Positions 14,213-21,996 are shown, numbered from the stretch's first letter. The stretch: DNA of 22,512 bases from Bacteroidales bacterium (GCA_016281295.1 JAEEII010000264.1:1-22512); one strand, 5' to 3'. Notes: generated from the letters alone by a model not told the origin. Translations and numbers: made by a program.

Positions 14213-14680
14213 ATGGGTAAATTTAGAAAAGAAGGTAAAAAGGAAGTGCCGCAAGTTAGCACCTCGTCCTTGCCGGATATCGTTTACATGTTGATCTTCT
14301 TCTTTATGATCACTACCTCTATGCGTGATGTCGAACTGAAAGTCAAGACTGCCATGCCTAAAGCTTCCGAGATTCAAAAACTCGAGAAGAAAGCCTTGGT
14401 TAGCTCTATCTATATCGGCCCCCCGCGCGACGCTAAACTCGGTACCGAGTCCCGTATCCAACTGAACGACCAATTTGCTCGTCCTGACGATATCGCCGAC
14501 TGGGTGCTCCAAGAACGCGAGTCCCGTAGCGAAGCCGATAGACCCTTCCTTACCACCGCTCTTAAAGTGCACAAAGAAACCCGTATGGGCGTTGTCACTG
14601 ACGTGAAACAGGAACTCCGTAAAGTTGGTGCCTTCCGTATCAACTATACAACCCTCAAAGGAAGCGCATTGGATAATTAA
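14213..14680 (+). CDS. exbD: ExbD-family protein, second copy
   Basis: This 155-aa protein is a second ExbD. Asp22 in SSLPDIVYMLIFFFMITTSM is the conserved membrane aspartate, and one helix spans about 22-37. The periplasmic domain contains VKTAMPKASEIQKLEKKALV and ends in VKQELRKVGAFRINYTTL. It differs clearly from the first copy in sequence and lacks its acidic tail, so the pair is not a recent duplication. Two ExbD forms next to one ExbB suggests mixed or alternative complexes. It is the last gene of the operon; hairpin repeats with a T run follow within 70 bases. Confidence 0.93.
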   Translation: MGKFRKEGKKEVPQVSTSSLPDIVYMLIFFFMITTSMRDVELKVKTAMPKASEIQKLEKKALVSSIYIGPPRDAKLGTESRIQLNDQFARPDDIADWVLQERESRSEADRPFLTTALKVHKETRMGVVTDVKQELRKVGAFRINYTTLKGSALDN

Positions 14681-14688
14681 TATTTGTC

Positions 14689-14711
14689 GAGACGCCACTC
14701 CGTGGCGTCTC
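14689..14711. repeat. GAGACGCCAC hairpin repeat, copy 1
   Basis: GAGACGCCAC and GTGGCGTCTC pair perfectly around a three-base loop (TCC). It lies eight bases after the last exbD stop, and no T run follows directly. Confidence 0.9.
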
Positions 14712-14720
14712 AAACCTTGT

Positions 14721-14755
14721 AGAGACGTCACATTCGTGGCGTCTCTTTTTTTTTT
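14721..14755 (+). terminator. GAGACG hairpin repeat copy 2, terminator
   Basis: AGAGACGTCAC and GTGGCGTCTCT pair over 11 positions with one G-U pair and a four-base loop, followed by ten Ts. This copy of the repeat forms a good intrinsic terminator for the exb operon. Confidence 0.85.
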
Positions 14756-14793
14756 CGCGTCGTATTCACACTATACCGTTATAACCAAAAAAA

Positions 14794-14820
14794 TAGAGAC
14801 GCCACAACGTGGCGTCTCTA
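14794..14820. repeat. GAGACGCCAC hairpin repeat, copy 3
   Basis: TAGAGACGCCAC and GTGGCGTCTCTA pair perfectly over 12 positions around AAC. On the minus strand it lies just past the tRNA 3' end and is followed by TTTTTTT (14786-14792), so it can terminate the tRNA transcript. Confidence 0.88.
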
Positions 14821-14824
14821 CGGG

Positions 14825-14898
14825 TGGTCCCACTAGGGCTTGAACCTAGGACCTACTGATTATGAGTCAGTTGCTCTAACCAACTGCGCTATGGGACC
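14825..14898 (-). tRNA. tRNA with CAU anticodon (Ile2 or elongator Met)
   Basis: On the minus strand the acceptor arms GGTCCCA and TGGGACC pair fully, with discriminator A. The anticodon arm is ACTGA-CTCATAA-TCAGT, giving anticodon CAU, and the T arm is CCTAG-GTTCAAG-CCCTAG-like. The anticodon stem lacks the three G-C pairs of initiators and the first pair is normal, so it is not initiator tRNA. I cannot decide by eye between elongator Met and the lysidine-modified Ile2. CCA is not encoded. Confidence 0.93.
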
Positions 14899-14917
14899 GC
14901 AAATTTTAGCATTTCCC

Positions 14918-14948
14918 TTTGTTTGAAACGGTTTATTGCTTATCTTTG
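14918..14948 (+). promoter_or_regulatory. Promoter for HAD hydrolase gene
   Basis: TTTG at 14918-14921 and TATCTTTG at 14941-14948 are 19 bases apart, an excellent Bacteroidota promoter. The ATG is 27 bases after the box. A minus-strand box, CAAAAATA read as TATTTTTG (14954-14961), faces it and may serve the tRNA. Confidence 0.72.
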
Positions 14949-14975
14949 CGTTGCAAAAATACAACTTTTTTTGAT

Positions 14976-15638
14976 ATGTCGAATAAAATCAAGAATATCA
15001 TTTTCGATCTTGGAGGCGTTATCCTCGATATTGACGAAAACGCAGCCCTTCATGAACTTCAAAAACTCGGTGTTGATAGTCAACAACTGGTTAACAGTGA
15101 AGCCTTTAAAGCTATTGATGAACGTTTTGAAAGAGGTATCATCACCGCTAATACCTTCCGGAAACAGGTGAAGGCCTTGGTGGAGCTCCCCAAACTCTCT
15201 GACGCCGATTTCGATTATGTCTGGAACTCCGTCCTGCTCGACATCCCGCGTGAACGTATCTTGGCACTCGAGGAAATCAAGGAGCATTACAACATCTTCC
15301 TGATGAGCAACACCAATGAGATCCACTATGACCTCTATATCCGTGACCTCCAGCTTCGTTTCGGCTATAAGCAATTTGATGACCTCTTCGACAAATCCTA
15401 TTTTTCCTTCGATACCCACCTGCTGAAGCCAGATCCGCTATTTTTCGAATATATCCTCGACCAACAAGGCCTCAAACCTCAAGAGACCCTCTTCATTGAT
15501 GATACCGAAACTAACGTGAAACAAGCTATGCAGCTCGGCCTCCATGTCTTCCATATCCATCGCGACGAACTGGTACGCAACTTCTTCCAAGAAGGCATCC
15601 TTAAGCCGGATACTGAACTGGATAAGATTAGAGGTTAG
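14976..15638 (+). CDS. HAD-superfamily hydrolase, YihX-like
   Basis: This 220-aa protein has all four HAD motifs. Motif I is FDLGGVILDID with nucleophile Asp11; the second Asp is replaced by Gly, as in the YihX-type branch. Motif II is Ser111 in LMSNTNEIH, motif III Lys151 in LLKPDPLFF, and motif IV Asp175-Asp176 in FIDDTETN. A helical cap occupies about residues 20-90. YihX-like enzymes dephosphorylate sugar phosphates such as glucose-1-phosphate, but the substrate here is unknown. ATG 14976 is supported by the promoter spacing; an upstream in-frame ATG at 14919 overlaps the promoter. It converges with dus, 27 bases apart. Confidence 0.88.
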   Translation: MSNKIKNIIFDLGGVILDIDENAALHELQKLGVDSQQLVNSEAFKAIDERFERGIITANTFRKQVKALVELPKLSDADFDYVWNSVLLDIPRERILALEEIKEHYNIFLMSNTNEIHYDLYIRDLQLRFGYKQFDDLFDKSYFSFDTHLLKPDPLFFEYILDQQGLKPQETLFIDDTETNVKQAMQLGLHVFHIHRDELVRNFFQEGILKPDTELDKIRG

Positions 15639-15665
15639 ACCTTTGGGGAATTTATATATTATAAA

Positions 15666-16631
15666 TTAACTCAATTCCGCTAACACCTCTACAACTTCCT
15701 CCGCGGTTTTGGCTTCCATGAGCCGCATTTTGTAGGGCTTGAAGTTGGGTAGGCCTTTGAAATAGGAGCTCCAGTGCTTTCGGATTTCGAGGACTGCGAT
15801 ATGCTCGCCTTTCCATTCCACAGATCGCTGTAAATGGATTTTAGCGACTTCTACGCGTTCTTTCAGGTCGGGTGCTGTGCTTTCCTCGCCCGTCTCTAAA
15901 TAATGCCTGATATGCCTGAAAATCCATGGATTTCCGTATGAAGCCCTGCCTATCATCAAACCATCCACGCCAAACGTGTCCTTGTAGTATTTCGCCGATG
16001 GGCCGTCCACCACATCGCCGTTGCCGATAATGGGGATATGCATCCTTGGGTTGTTTTTCACCGCCCCGATTAAGGTCCAGTCGGCTGGCTCGCTGTATTT
16101 CGTGGTCCTCAGCCTCCCGTGAATCGTCAACGCGGCAATGCCAACGTCTTGGAGTCGTTCGGCGATATCCACAATTTCTTTATGTTCTTCGTCATATCCT
16201 AGCCTGGTCTTCACTGTCACGGGAATCTTCACTGCTTTGACGACCGCTTCGGTGATGGCCACCATCTTGGGGATGTCGTTCATGATGCCCGACCCTGCGC
16301 CTTTCGAGGCCACCTTCTTGACAGGACAGCCGAAGTTGATGTCGATTAGGTCGGGGTGTGCCGTCTCCGCATATTTGGCCGCCTCCACCATGGGCGCTAC
16401 CGCATTGCCGAAGATTTGAACTCCAAAAGGTCTCTCGTATTCCTCGAAATCCAACTTCTTGATGCTTTTCACACTGTCGCGTATCAATCCGTCCGACGAG
16501 ATGAACTCAGAATAAACCAAGTCCGCCCCAAACATCTTGCAAAGATAACGGAACGGTGGATCCGAAACGTCTTCCATCGGTGCTAATAACAAAGGATAAT
16601 GTTCAAATTCGAGATGAGCAATTTTATACAT
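15666..16631 (-). CDS. dus: tRNA-dihydrouridine synthase
   Basis: This 321-aa flavoenzyme reduces uridine to dihydrouridine in tRNA. The FMN-binding TIM barrel opens with LLLAPMEDVSDPPFRYL. The catalytic cysteine is Cys102 in INFGCPVKKVASKGAGSG, and VTVKTRLGYDE, LTIHGRLR and GNGDV follow in the usual order, with GLMIGRASYGNPW near residue 225. It looks DusB-like, although I cannot assign the exact subfamily. It shares a short palindromic promoter region with the divergent CPBP gene. Confidence 0.94.
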   Translation of the reverse strand: MYKIAHLEFEHYPLLLAPMEDVSDPPFRYLCKMFGADLVYSEFISSDGLIRDSVKSIKKLDFEEYERPFGVQIFGNAVAPMVEAAKYAETAHPDLIDINFGCPVKKVASKGAGSGIMNDIPKMVAITEAVVKAVKIPVTVKTRLGYDEEHKEIVDIAERLQDVGIAALTIHGRLRTTKYSEPADWTLIGAVKNNPRMHIPIIGNGDVVDGPSAKYYKDTFGVDGLMIGRASYGNPWIFRHIRHYLETGEESTAPDLKERVEVAKIHLQRSVEWKGEHIAVLEIRKHWSSYFKGLPNFKPYKMRLMEAKTAEEVVEVLAELS

Positions 16632-16644
16632 GGGCTGTTTTTTG

Positions 16645-16668
16645 TTGCAAAAATACGTACTTTTGCAA
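16645..16668. promoter_or_regulatory. Palindromic divergent promoter, dus / CPBP gene
   Basis: TTGCAAAAATAC and GTACTTTTGCAA form a 24-base palindrome with one mismatch. It contains a -7 box in each direction: TACTTTTG on plus (16658-16665) and TATTTTTG on minus (16648-16655). The dus start is 14 bases to the left of the palindrome and the CPBP start is 16 bases to the right. Confidence 0.6.
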
Positions 16669-16683
16669 ATTCAACTGCTTATT

Positions 16684-17571
16684 ATGATGAATGAGTTCAA
16701 GAAAAATCTCAGAGAATCGTCGGGATTCCGCGTCTTTCTTTATTTGATTGCCTTGCTGATTTGCTTGTTGGTCGGTGGGGCGGTGACGATGCTGCTGGCT
16801 GATGATGGTAATATCAACGCTATCAAAGCTGGTCAGGGCATCAGTCATGCTCTTATCTTTATGGTTCCTCCGTTGGTTTTGTATGGTTTCACGCGTTTTA
16901 AACCGTTTCAGGCTATCGGTTTCAGGCCGGTCACTAATTCTTGGCTGCTACTTATCGGGGTGGTCTTGATGTTTGCTTCGCTGCCAGTGACCGGACAGTT
17001 GATGGTTTGGAATGAATCCATGAGCCTCGGGCCATCGTTCGAGGTTCTTGAACACTGGTTGCAACAGATGGAAGAGACAGCGAGTAAGCTTACCGAACAG
17101 CTGCTTCAAGTGAATACATTTTGGGGCTTGCTGGGCAACTTGTTGGTCATCGCGCTGATTCCCGCCATAGGTGAGGAACTGACTTTCCGCGGTGTCCTTC
17201 AGCAATCGCTGGTGAGAAGATGTAAGAATGTGCATGTTGGCATCGTGCTTTCCGCTGCTATTTTTTCCTTCACCCATTTCCAGTTTTACGGCTTCCTGCC
17301 AAGGATGTTTTTGGGTCTCCTCTTAGGTTATATGTTCTATTATTCCGGGTCACTTTGGACTAGCATCCTGATGCATTTCATCAACAACGGCACTGCGGTG
17401 GTGGTAGCTTATCTGGGATATCATGGGACTACTCAGGTGGATGCCGACAGCTTTGGCACTGCGGATCAGGTGTGGGTGATCTTGCTTAGCCTCGTGGTTA
17501 CCATTGCATTGCTTTGGCTGAGCCGAAGACTCTCAAACAAAGCAGTGCCTCAGGGACAGCAAGTTTTGTAA
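16684..17571 (+). CDS. CPBP intramembrane metalloprotease-like protein
   Basis: This 295-aa membrane protein belongs to the CPBP/Abi (CaaX-type) family. Motif 1 is GEELTFRG with Glu164, Glu165 and Arg169. Motif 2 is FSFTHFQ with His198. Motif 3 is HFINN with His231 and Asn235. About seven or eight hydrophobic segments are visible, starting with VFLYLIALLICLLVGG. All predicted active-site residues are present, so it is probably an active intramembrane peptidase with unknown substrate. ATG 16684 is chosen because an in-frame ATG at 16630 would place the promoter palindrome inside the gene. thiL follows after 22 bases. Confidence 0.9.
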   Translation: MMNEFKKNLRESSGFRVFLYLIALLICLLVGGAVTMLLADDGNINAIKAGQGISHALIFMVPPLVLYGFTRFKPFQAIGFRPVTNSWLLLIGVVLMFASLPVTGQLMVWNESMSLGPSFEVLEHWLQQMEETASKLTEQLLQVNTFWGLLGNLLVIALIPAIGEELTFRGVLQQSLVRRCKNVHVGIVLSAAIFSFTHFQFYGFLPRMFLGLLLGYMFYYSGSLWTSILMHFINNGTAVVVAYLGYHGTTQVDADSFGTADQVWVILLSLVVTIALLWLSRRLSNKAVPQGQQVL

Positions 17572-17593
17572 ATGAATTAGAATCAATAAAAAT

Positions 17594-18649
17594 ATGGAAG
17601 AAAATAAAGAAACTGTTCGGACAGAATTAGATGAGTTGGGTGAGTTTGGCTTGATTGACCAGCTGACACAGGACTTTCCTTTGCGTAATGCCTCCAGCTT
17701 GAAAGGGGTTGGCGACGATGCCGCTGTCATCGACCATGAGGGTTACCGTACCTTGGTGTCGGTGGACTTGTTGGTTGAAGGCGTGCATTTTGACATGACC
17801 TACACGCCGTTGCGGCATCTCGGCTATAAGTCAGCGGTGGTCAACTTCTCCGACATCTATGCCATGAATGGCACTCCGACCCAGATTGTGGTGGGCTTGG
17901 CCATCTCCAACCGTTATTCGGTGGAGGCTCTCGACGAGCTTTATGCGGGCATCCGTTTGGCTTGTGATACCTACGGGGTGGATATGGTGGGTGGCGACAC
18001 TACCAGCAGCCGCTCGGGTTTGGTGATTTCCATCACGGTGATTGGCAAGGCCAAAGCAGACGAGGTCGTTTACCGTAGCGGGGCTAAACCGAACGACTTG
18101 CTTTGTGTCAGTGGTGATCTCGGAGGTGCCTATATGGGTCTTCTCATCTTGGAACGTGAAAAGGCTGAGTTCCTGGCGAATCCCAACATGCAACCTCAAC
18201 TGAAAGGCTTCGACTATGTGCTGGAACGTCAGCTGAAGCCTGAAGCGCGTAAGGATGTCATCGCACGTCTGAAAGAACTGGATATCAAACCCACTTCCAT
18301 GATTGACATCTCGGATGGCTTGGCCTCGGAGATCCTTCATCTTTGCAAGGAATCAGGGGTGGGCTGTCAACTCTATGAGGAGAAGATCCCGTTGGATCCT
18401 TCTACCGATAAAATCGCGAAGGATTTCCAGATTGTCCCGAGCGTGGCCGCCCTCAGTGGGGGTGAGGACTATGAGTTGTTGTTCACCATCGACCAAAAAG
18501 ACTACGAGAAGATTCAAAAAATAAGTGATGATGTCACCGTGATTGGCTATATGACCGCTGATAAAGGCATTGCTGAACTGATCACGCCCGACCGTCATGT
18601 CATCCCGCTTAAGGCGCAGGGTTGGAATCATTTTAGAGATGGGAATTGA
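17594..18649 (+). CDS. thiL: Thiamine-monophosphate kinase ThiL
   Basis: This 351-aa protein phosphorylates thiamine monophosphate to thiamine diphosphate, the last step of cofactor synthesis. The N-terminal AIRS-type domain has GVGDDAAVI at 38-46 and VDLLVEGVHFD at about 58-67, the ATP and metal site. GGDTTSSRSGLVISITVIG, then ALSGGEDYELLFT toward the C-terminus are further ThiL marks. Length is slightly above the usual 320-340. No TPP riboswitch is visible upstream. It lies 22 bases after the CPBP gene, and its stop overlaps or nearly touches the start of uvrC, so the three are probably cotranscribed. Confidence 0.95.
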   Translation: MEENKETVRTELDELGEFGLIDQLTQDFPLRNASSLKGVGDDAAVIDHEGYRTLVSVDLLVEGVHFDMTYTPLRHLGYKSAVVNFSDIYAMNGTPTQIVVGLAISNRYSVEALDELYAGIRLACDTYGVDMVGGDTTSSRSGLVISITVIGKAKADEVVYRSGAKPNDLLCVSGDLGGAYMGLLILEREKAEFLANPNMQPQLKGFDYVLERQLKPEARKDVIARLKELDIKPTSMIDISDGLASEILHLCKESGVGCQLYEEKIPLDPSTDKIAKDFQIVPSVAALSGGEDYELLFTIDQKDYEKIQKISDDVTVIGYMTADKGIAELITPDRHVIPLKAQGWNHFRDGN

Positions 18650-18657
18650 GCGTTGAG

Positions 18658-20466
18658 ATGGGAGAGGGAGTAAAGGCGATATTGGCTACTTTGCCTAACA
18701 AACCTGGCGTTTACCGTTATTATGACAAAGACGGTACCATCATCTATGTGGGTAAGGCGAAGAACCTCAAACGGCGTGTGTCGAGCTATTTCAACAAGGA
18801 ACAGAGCGGTAAGACTCGCGTGTTGGTAAGCCGTATCGCCGACATCAAGTTCATCGTGGTGGATTCTGAGTCGGAGGCTTTGCTGCTTGAGAACAACCTT
18901 ATCAAACAGTACAAGCCTCGTTATAATATCATGCTCAAGGATGACAAGACCTATCCTTGGATTTGCATCAAAAAAGAGCCTTATCCGCGTGTCTTCCTGA
19001 CGCGCCGGAAGGTCAACGACGGGTCGGAGTATTTTGGCCCCTATCCTTCGGTGCGTACTGCCAATGTGTTGCTGGAGCTGTTGCGTCAGGCTTATCAGAT
19101 TCGTTCTTGTAAGACCACCTTGCTCGAGTCGAATGTGGAAAAAGGGAAATACCGCATCTGTCTCGATTATCATATCCATAAGTGTTCGGGTCCCTGCGAG
19201 GGTCATGTCTCCATGACGGATTATCGTAAGATGATTGCTGAGGTTCGAGAGGTGATCCGAGGCAACCTTCAAGGGGTGCTTCGTGATTTGAAGGCTGAGA
19301 TGATGGACCATGCTTCTCGCATGGAGTTCGAGGAGGCTCAGTTGTTGAAAGAGAAGTATGACCTTTTGGAAAACTATCGTAGTCATTCCACCGTGGTTAG
19401 CACGACGATTCATAATGTGGATGTCTTCTCGTATGTGGATGCCAAGGAGCTTTTTTATGTGAACTACATGCGTGTAGTTGAGGGAGCGGTGGTTCAGGCT
19501 CATACGGTGGAGATGAAACGGAAGCTGGATGAGAGTGCCGAGGAGCTGCTCACCTTGGCGGTCACGGAGCTGCGGTGTCAGTTTGAAAGCCAGTCGCATG
19601 AAGTGGTGTTGCCGATGCGCCTCGACTTCGACCTCGGCGGAGTGGAGGTCACCGTGCCTCAACGGGGCGACAAGATGAAGCTGCTTGAGTTGTCGCGCCG
19701 TAATGCCTTGCAGTATAAGATGGATTTAGAGAAGCAGCGTACCCTGGCGGATCCCGAACGGCATCAGAAACGGGTCTTGAACCAGATGAAAGAAGAGTTG
19801 CATCTGCCCGTCCTTCCCGAGGTCATCGAGTGTTTCGACAACTCCAACTTTCAAGGGGATTATCCGGTGGCGGCCATGGTGCAGTTTGTCAACGGCAAGC
19901 CCAATAAAAACGCTTACCGTCATTTCAACATCAAGACGGTGGTGGGTCCCGACGACTATGCCTCGATGAAGGAGGTGGTGCGTCGCCGCTATTCCCGTCT
20001 GGTAGAGGAGGAGCAGCCTTTGCCTGATTTAATCATCACCGATGGTGGCAAGGGTCAGATGGAGGTGGTGCGCCAGGTGGTCGAGGATGAGTTGCATCTC
20101 GACATCCCCATTGCGGGACTGGTGAAAGACGACCGTCACCGTACCACGGAGATGCTGTATGGCTTCCCCCCCCGTGCGGTGGGCATCCGTGCCGATTCTG
20201 AGCTGTTTCGTCTGCTTACCCATATCCAGGATGAGGTGCATCGTTTCGCCATCACCTTTCACAGGAAAAAGTTCGAGAAGGGCTTCATGCATTCCGAGTT
20301 GGCCGATATCAAAGGCATTGGCAAGGCCACTGCGGAGAAGCTGCTCATTGAAATGAAGTCTGTAAAAACAATCAAGGAAGCTGAGCTCGAGAGCTTAGCT
20401 TCCTTGATTGGACCAGCAAAGGCGAAGTTGGTCTATGACCACTTCCACCCGATTACTGCAACTTGA
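18658..20466 (+). CDS. uvrC: Excinuclease ABC subunit C
   Basis: This 602-aa protein makes the dual incisions of nucleotide excision repair. The GIY-YIG nuclease domain is at the N-terminus (GVYRYYDKDGTIIYVGKAKN, residues 17-36). The UVR motif MEFEEAQLLKEKYDLLENY lies near 220, the RNase H-like domain with ECFDNSNFQGDYPVAAMVQF and ITDGGKGQMEVV in the centre to C-terminal half, and helix-hairpin-helix DIKGIGKATAEKLLIEM near the end. I use ATG 18658; a TTG at 18646, overlapping the thiL stop, is possible. The last 14 bases overlap the convergent tonB. A 40-base inverted repeat (20370-20409) lies inside the coding region. A C8 run is at about 20166. Confidence 0.95.
   Translation: MGEGVKAILATLPNKPGVYRYYDKDGTIIYVGKAKNLKRRVSSYFNKEQSGKTRVLVSRIADIKFIVVDSESEALLLENNLIKQYKPRYNIMLKDDKTYPWICIKKEPYPRVFLTRRKVNDGSEYFGPYPSVRTANVLLELLRQAYQIRSCKTTLLESNVEKGKYRICLDYHIHKCSGPCEGHVSMTDYRKMIAEVREVIRGNLQGVLRDLKAEMMDHASRMEFEEAQLLKEKYDLLENYRSHSTVVSTTIHNVDVFSYVDAKELFYVNYMRVVEGAVVQAHTVEMKRKLDESAEELLTLAVTELRCQFESQSHEVVLPMRLDFDLGGVEVTVPQRGDKMKLLELSRRNALQYKMDLEKQRTLADPERHQKRVLNQMKEELHLPVLPEVIECFDNSNFQGDYPVAAMVQFVNGKPNKNAYRHFNIKTVVGPDDYASMKEVVRRRYSRLVEEEQPLPDLIITDGGKGQMEVVRQVVEDELHLDIPIAGLVKDDRHRTTEMLYGFPPRAVGIRADSELFRLLTHIQDEVHRFAITFHRKKFEKGFMHSELADIKGIGKATAEKLLIEMKSVKTIKEAELESLASLIGPAKAKLVYDHFHPITAT
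20362..20409 (-). terminator. tonB terminator inside uvrC coding region
   Basis: The arms AATCAAGGAAGCTGAGCTC (20370-20388) and GAGCTTAGCTTCCTTGATT (20391-20409) pair over 19 positions with one imperfect pair. Read on the minus strand, the hairpin is followed by GTTTTTACA and begins 44 bases past the tonB stop. That is an intrinsic terminator layout for tonB. On the plus strand no T run follows. Confidence 0.72.
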
Positions 20467-21127
20467 AGTTCACAGGCAGGATGTAGCTGACACGCACTGC
20501 CTTGCCACGTTGTTTGCCAGGTTTCCATTTCGGCATGGTTTTCACCACGCGCATAGCTTCTTCGTCGCAGCCGCCACCGAGTGAACGAAGCACCTTGACG
20601 TTGGAGACGTGACCGTCGGGTTCCACCACGAAGTTGACGAACACACGGCCTTGGATACCACTCTCACGTGCCATCTGAGGATACTTGATGTTCTTTTGCA
20701 GGTACTCAGCGAGTTTTGCGGTTCCGCCTGGGAAGTCAGGCATCTCTTCTACGATTTGGAAGATCTCCTGCTCGACGACTTCTTCTTCCTCGACTTCAGG
20801 AGCGACATACTCTTCAATGACTTCGTTCTGATCGACATCGGCGTTGATTTCAACGTCTTCAACTTCCACGTCGTCTTCCACAACTTGGATTTGAGTGGTC
20901 TGCTTGGGGACTTCCACCGGCTGGGGCTTCTGTTCCTGCTTGGTGATCTCCACCATCTCTTCTTCAACCACTTCTACAGTTCTGCCGACATCAGCAAATT
21001 GCTGTTTGTCATAACTTTTGATCTCGAAAACTGCCCATGCAATCGCTAAGCTAATGATTAAGCCTATCTGGATGAACATCAATTTCTTGTTCTCAAGATT
21101 CGCTTTAGGTGATTTCTTCTCTTCCAT
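20453..21127 (-). CDS. tonB: TonB-family energy transducer
   Basis: This 224-aa protein carries energy from ExbB-ExbD to outer-membrane receptors. A short cytoplasmic N-terminus is followed by a membrane helix at about 15-33 (LMFIQIGLIISLAIAWAVF). A long acidic, Val/Glu-rich periplasmic linker at about 50-125 contains KPQPVEVPKQ. The C-terminal TonB domain has DFPGGTAKLAEYLQKNIKYP, then GRVFVNFVVEPDGHV, and ends PKWKPGKQRGKAVRVSYILP, standard for Bacteroidota TonB. The linker is glutamate-rich rather than Pro/Lys-rich as in enterobacteria. It is the last gene in the sprA-gcvH-vanZ-tonB run, and it overlaps the uvrC end. Confidence 0.95.
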   Translation of the reverse strand: MEEKKSPKANLENKKLMFIQIGLIISLAIAWAVFEIKSYDKQQFADVGRTVEVVEEEMVEITKQEQKPQPVEVPKQTTQIQVVEDDVEVEDVEINADVDQNEVIEEYVAPEVEEEEVVEQEIFQIVEEMPDFPGGTAKLAEYLQKNIKYPQMARESGIQGRVFVNFVVEPDGHVSNVKVLRSLGGGCDEEAMRVVKTMPKWKPGKQRGKAVRVSYILPVNFKLQ

Positions 21128-21184
21128 GGTATTGTGTCTTTTTGTTAATTCGCATACTTTTTGCGTTGCGAAATTACTAATAAT

Positions 21185-21610
21185 TTATTTACAAAACGCT
21201 TGATTTTTCAAATTATTTCTGTTTCTGAAGAAAAAATAGAAAAATACGGCGCCGATGAGACTTCCGATGGCATCAGCGATCCAGTCGTAGAGGCTTCCTA
21301 CGCGGCCTGGGATGAGGGTGTGCTGCATGACTTCGGTCAGGGCTCCGAAAGCCAGGCTGATGGCCAGGGTGATCATGATGGCTTTGCGTTGGTAGGCTTT
21401 CCCTTGTTCCTGATAGGGTTGGCGATAGCCCCATAGCGTGATGAAGGCGAACCCTAAATACATGATCAGATGCGCCAGTTTGTCCAAACCGATCAAGGGT
21501 TTCGCTTTGGGCAAATAAGAACCCGGAAGTCCTGTGAGCAGCAAGATAATCACTGCGCAAGCGACTCCCGGGTAGCTGTTTCTTGTGAATCTTTCTAACG
21601 AACGGATCAC
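21185..21610 (-). CDS. VanZ-family membrane protein
   Basis: This 141-aa protein has about four membrane helices (near 13-31, 45-62, 77-93 and 110-127). The VanZ-like signature includes GLDKLAHLIMYLGFAFITLW and EVMQHTLIPGRVGSLYDWIADAIG. The GRxxxxxDxxxN/D-type segment is a recognised VanZ trait. VanZ is named after teicoplanin resistance, but most such proteins have no proven role. The start is GTG, overlapping the gcvH stop as GTGA, so translation is probably coupled. The same gcvH-vanZ neighbourhood recurs in other Bacteroidota, from memory. Confidence 0.9.
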   Translation of the reverse strand: MIRSLERFTRNSYPGVACAVIILLLTGLPGSYLPKAKPLIGLDKLAHLIMYLGFAFITLWGYRQPYQEQGKAYQRKAIMITLAISLAFGALTEVMQHTLIPGRVGSLYDWIADAIGSLIGAVFFYFFFRNRNNLKNQAFCK

Positions 21611-21996
21611 TTGATCTTCTCTTCGTAGGCGGCGGCGTCGAGGAGGTTGTCGAGCTCGGCGGCGTCGTTCACTTTGATTTTCAGCATCCAGCCTTCACCG
21701 TAAGGATCGGTGTTGACCAGCTTGGCGTTCTCTTCGTCAGCCAGGTTCTCGTTGACTTCGACGATTTCACCGGCTACGGGCATCATCAGCTCAGCGGAGG
21801 TCTTCACAGCCTCGACGGCACCGAACACTTCCTCGGCTTCGAGGGTCTCACCCACGAGGTCAGGGTCGATGTCAACGAAGGTGATGTCACCCAGTTCATG
21901 TTGTGCGTAATCAGTGATGCCGATGAAGCCGAACTCACCTTCCAGGCGGATCCATTCATCGTCTTTCGTGTACTTCAGGTTTGATGGAATGTTCAT
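21607..21996 (-). CDS. gcvH: Glycine cleavage system H protein
   Basis: This 129-aa protein carries the lipoyl arm of the glycine cleavage system, shuttling the aminomethyl group between the P, T and L proteins. The lipoylation site is Lys65 in VFGAVEAVKTSAELMMPV. The N-terminal MNIPSNLKYTKDDEWIRLEG and GITDYAQHELGDITFVDID are standard GcvH. Length is typical. No gcvP or gcvT is nearby, so the gene is isolated from its partners. It sits between sprA and the VanZ gene, and overlaps the latter by four bases. Confidence 0.96.
   Translation of the reverse strand: MNIPSNLKYTKDDEWIRLEGEFGFIGITDYAQHELGDITFVDIDPDLVGETLEAEEVFGAVEAVKTSAELMMPVAGEIVEVNENLADEENAKLVNTDPYGEGWMLKIKVNDAAELDNLLDAAAYEEKIK

Noticed and set aside
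17572..17593. TPP riboswitch expected near a thiamine gene
   Set aside because: The gap before thiL is only 22 bases, and no THI-box sequence is present.
18628..19662. Long minus-strand open frame (344 codons) opposite thiL and uvrC
   Set aside because: It lies antisense to the well-supported uvrC gene, is His- and Leu-rich as expected of an antisense frame, and matches no family I recognise.
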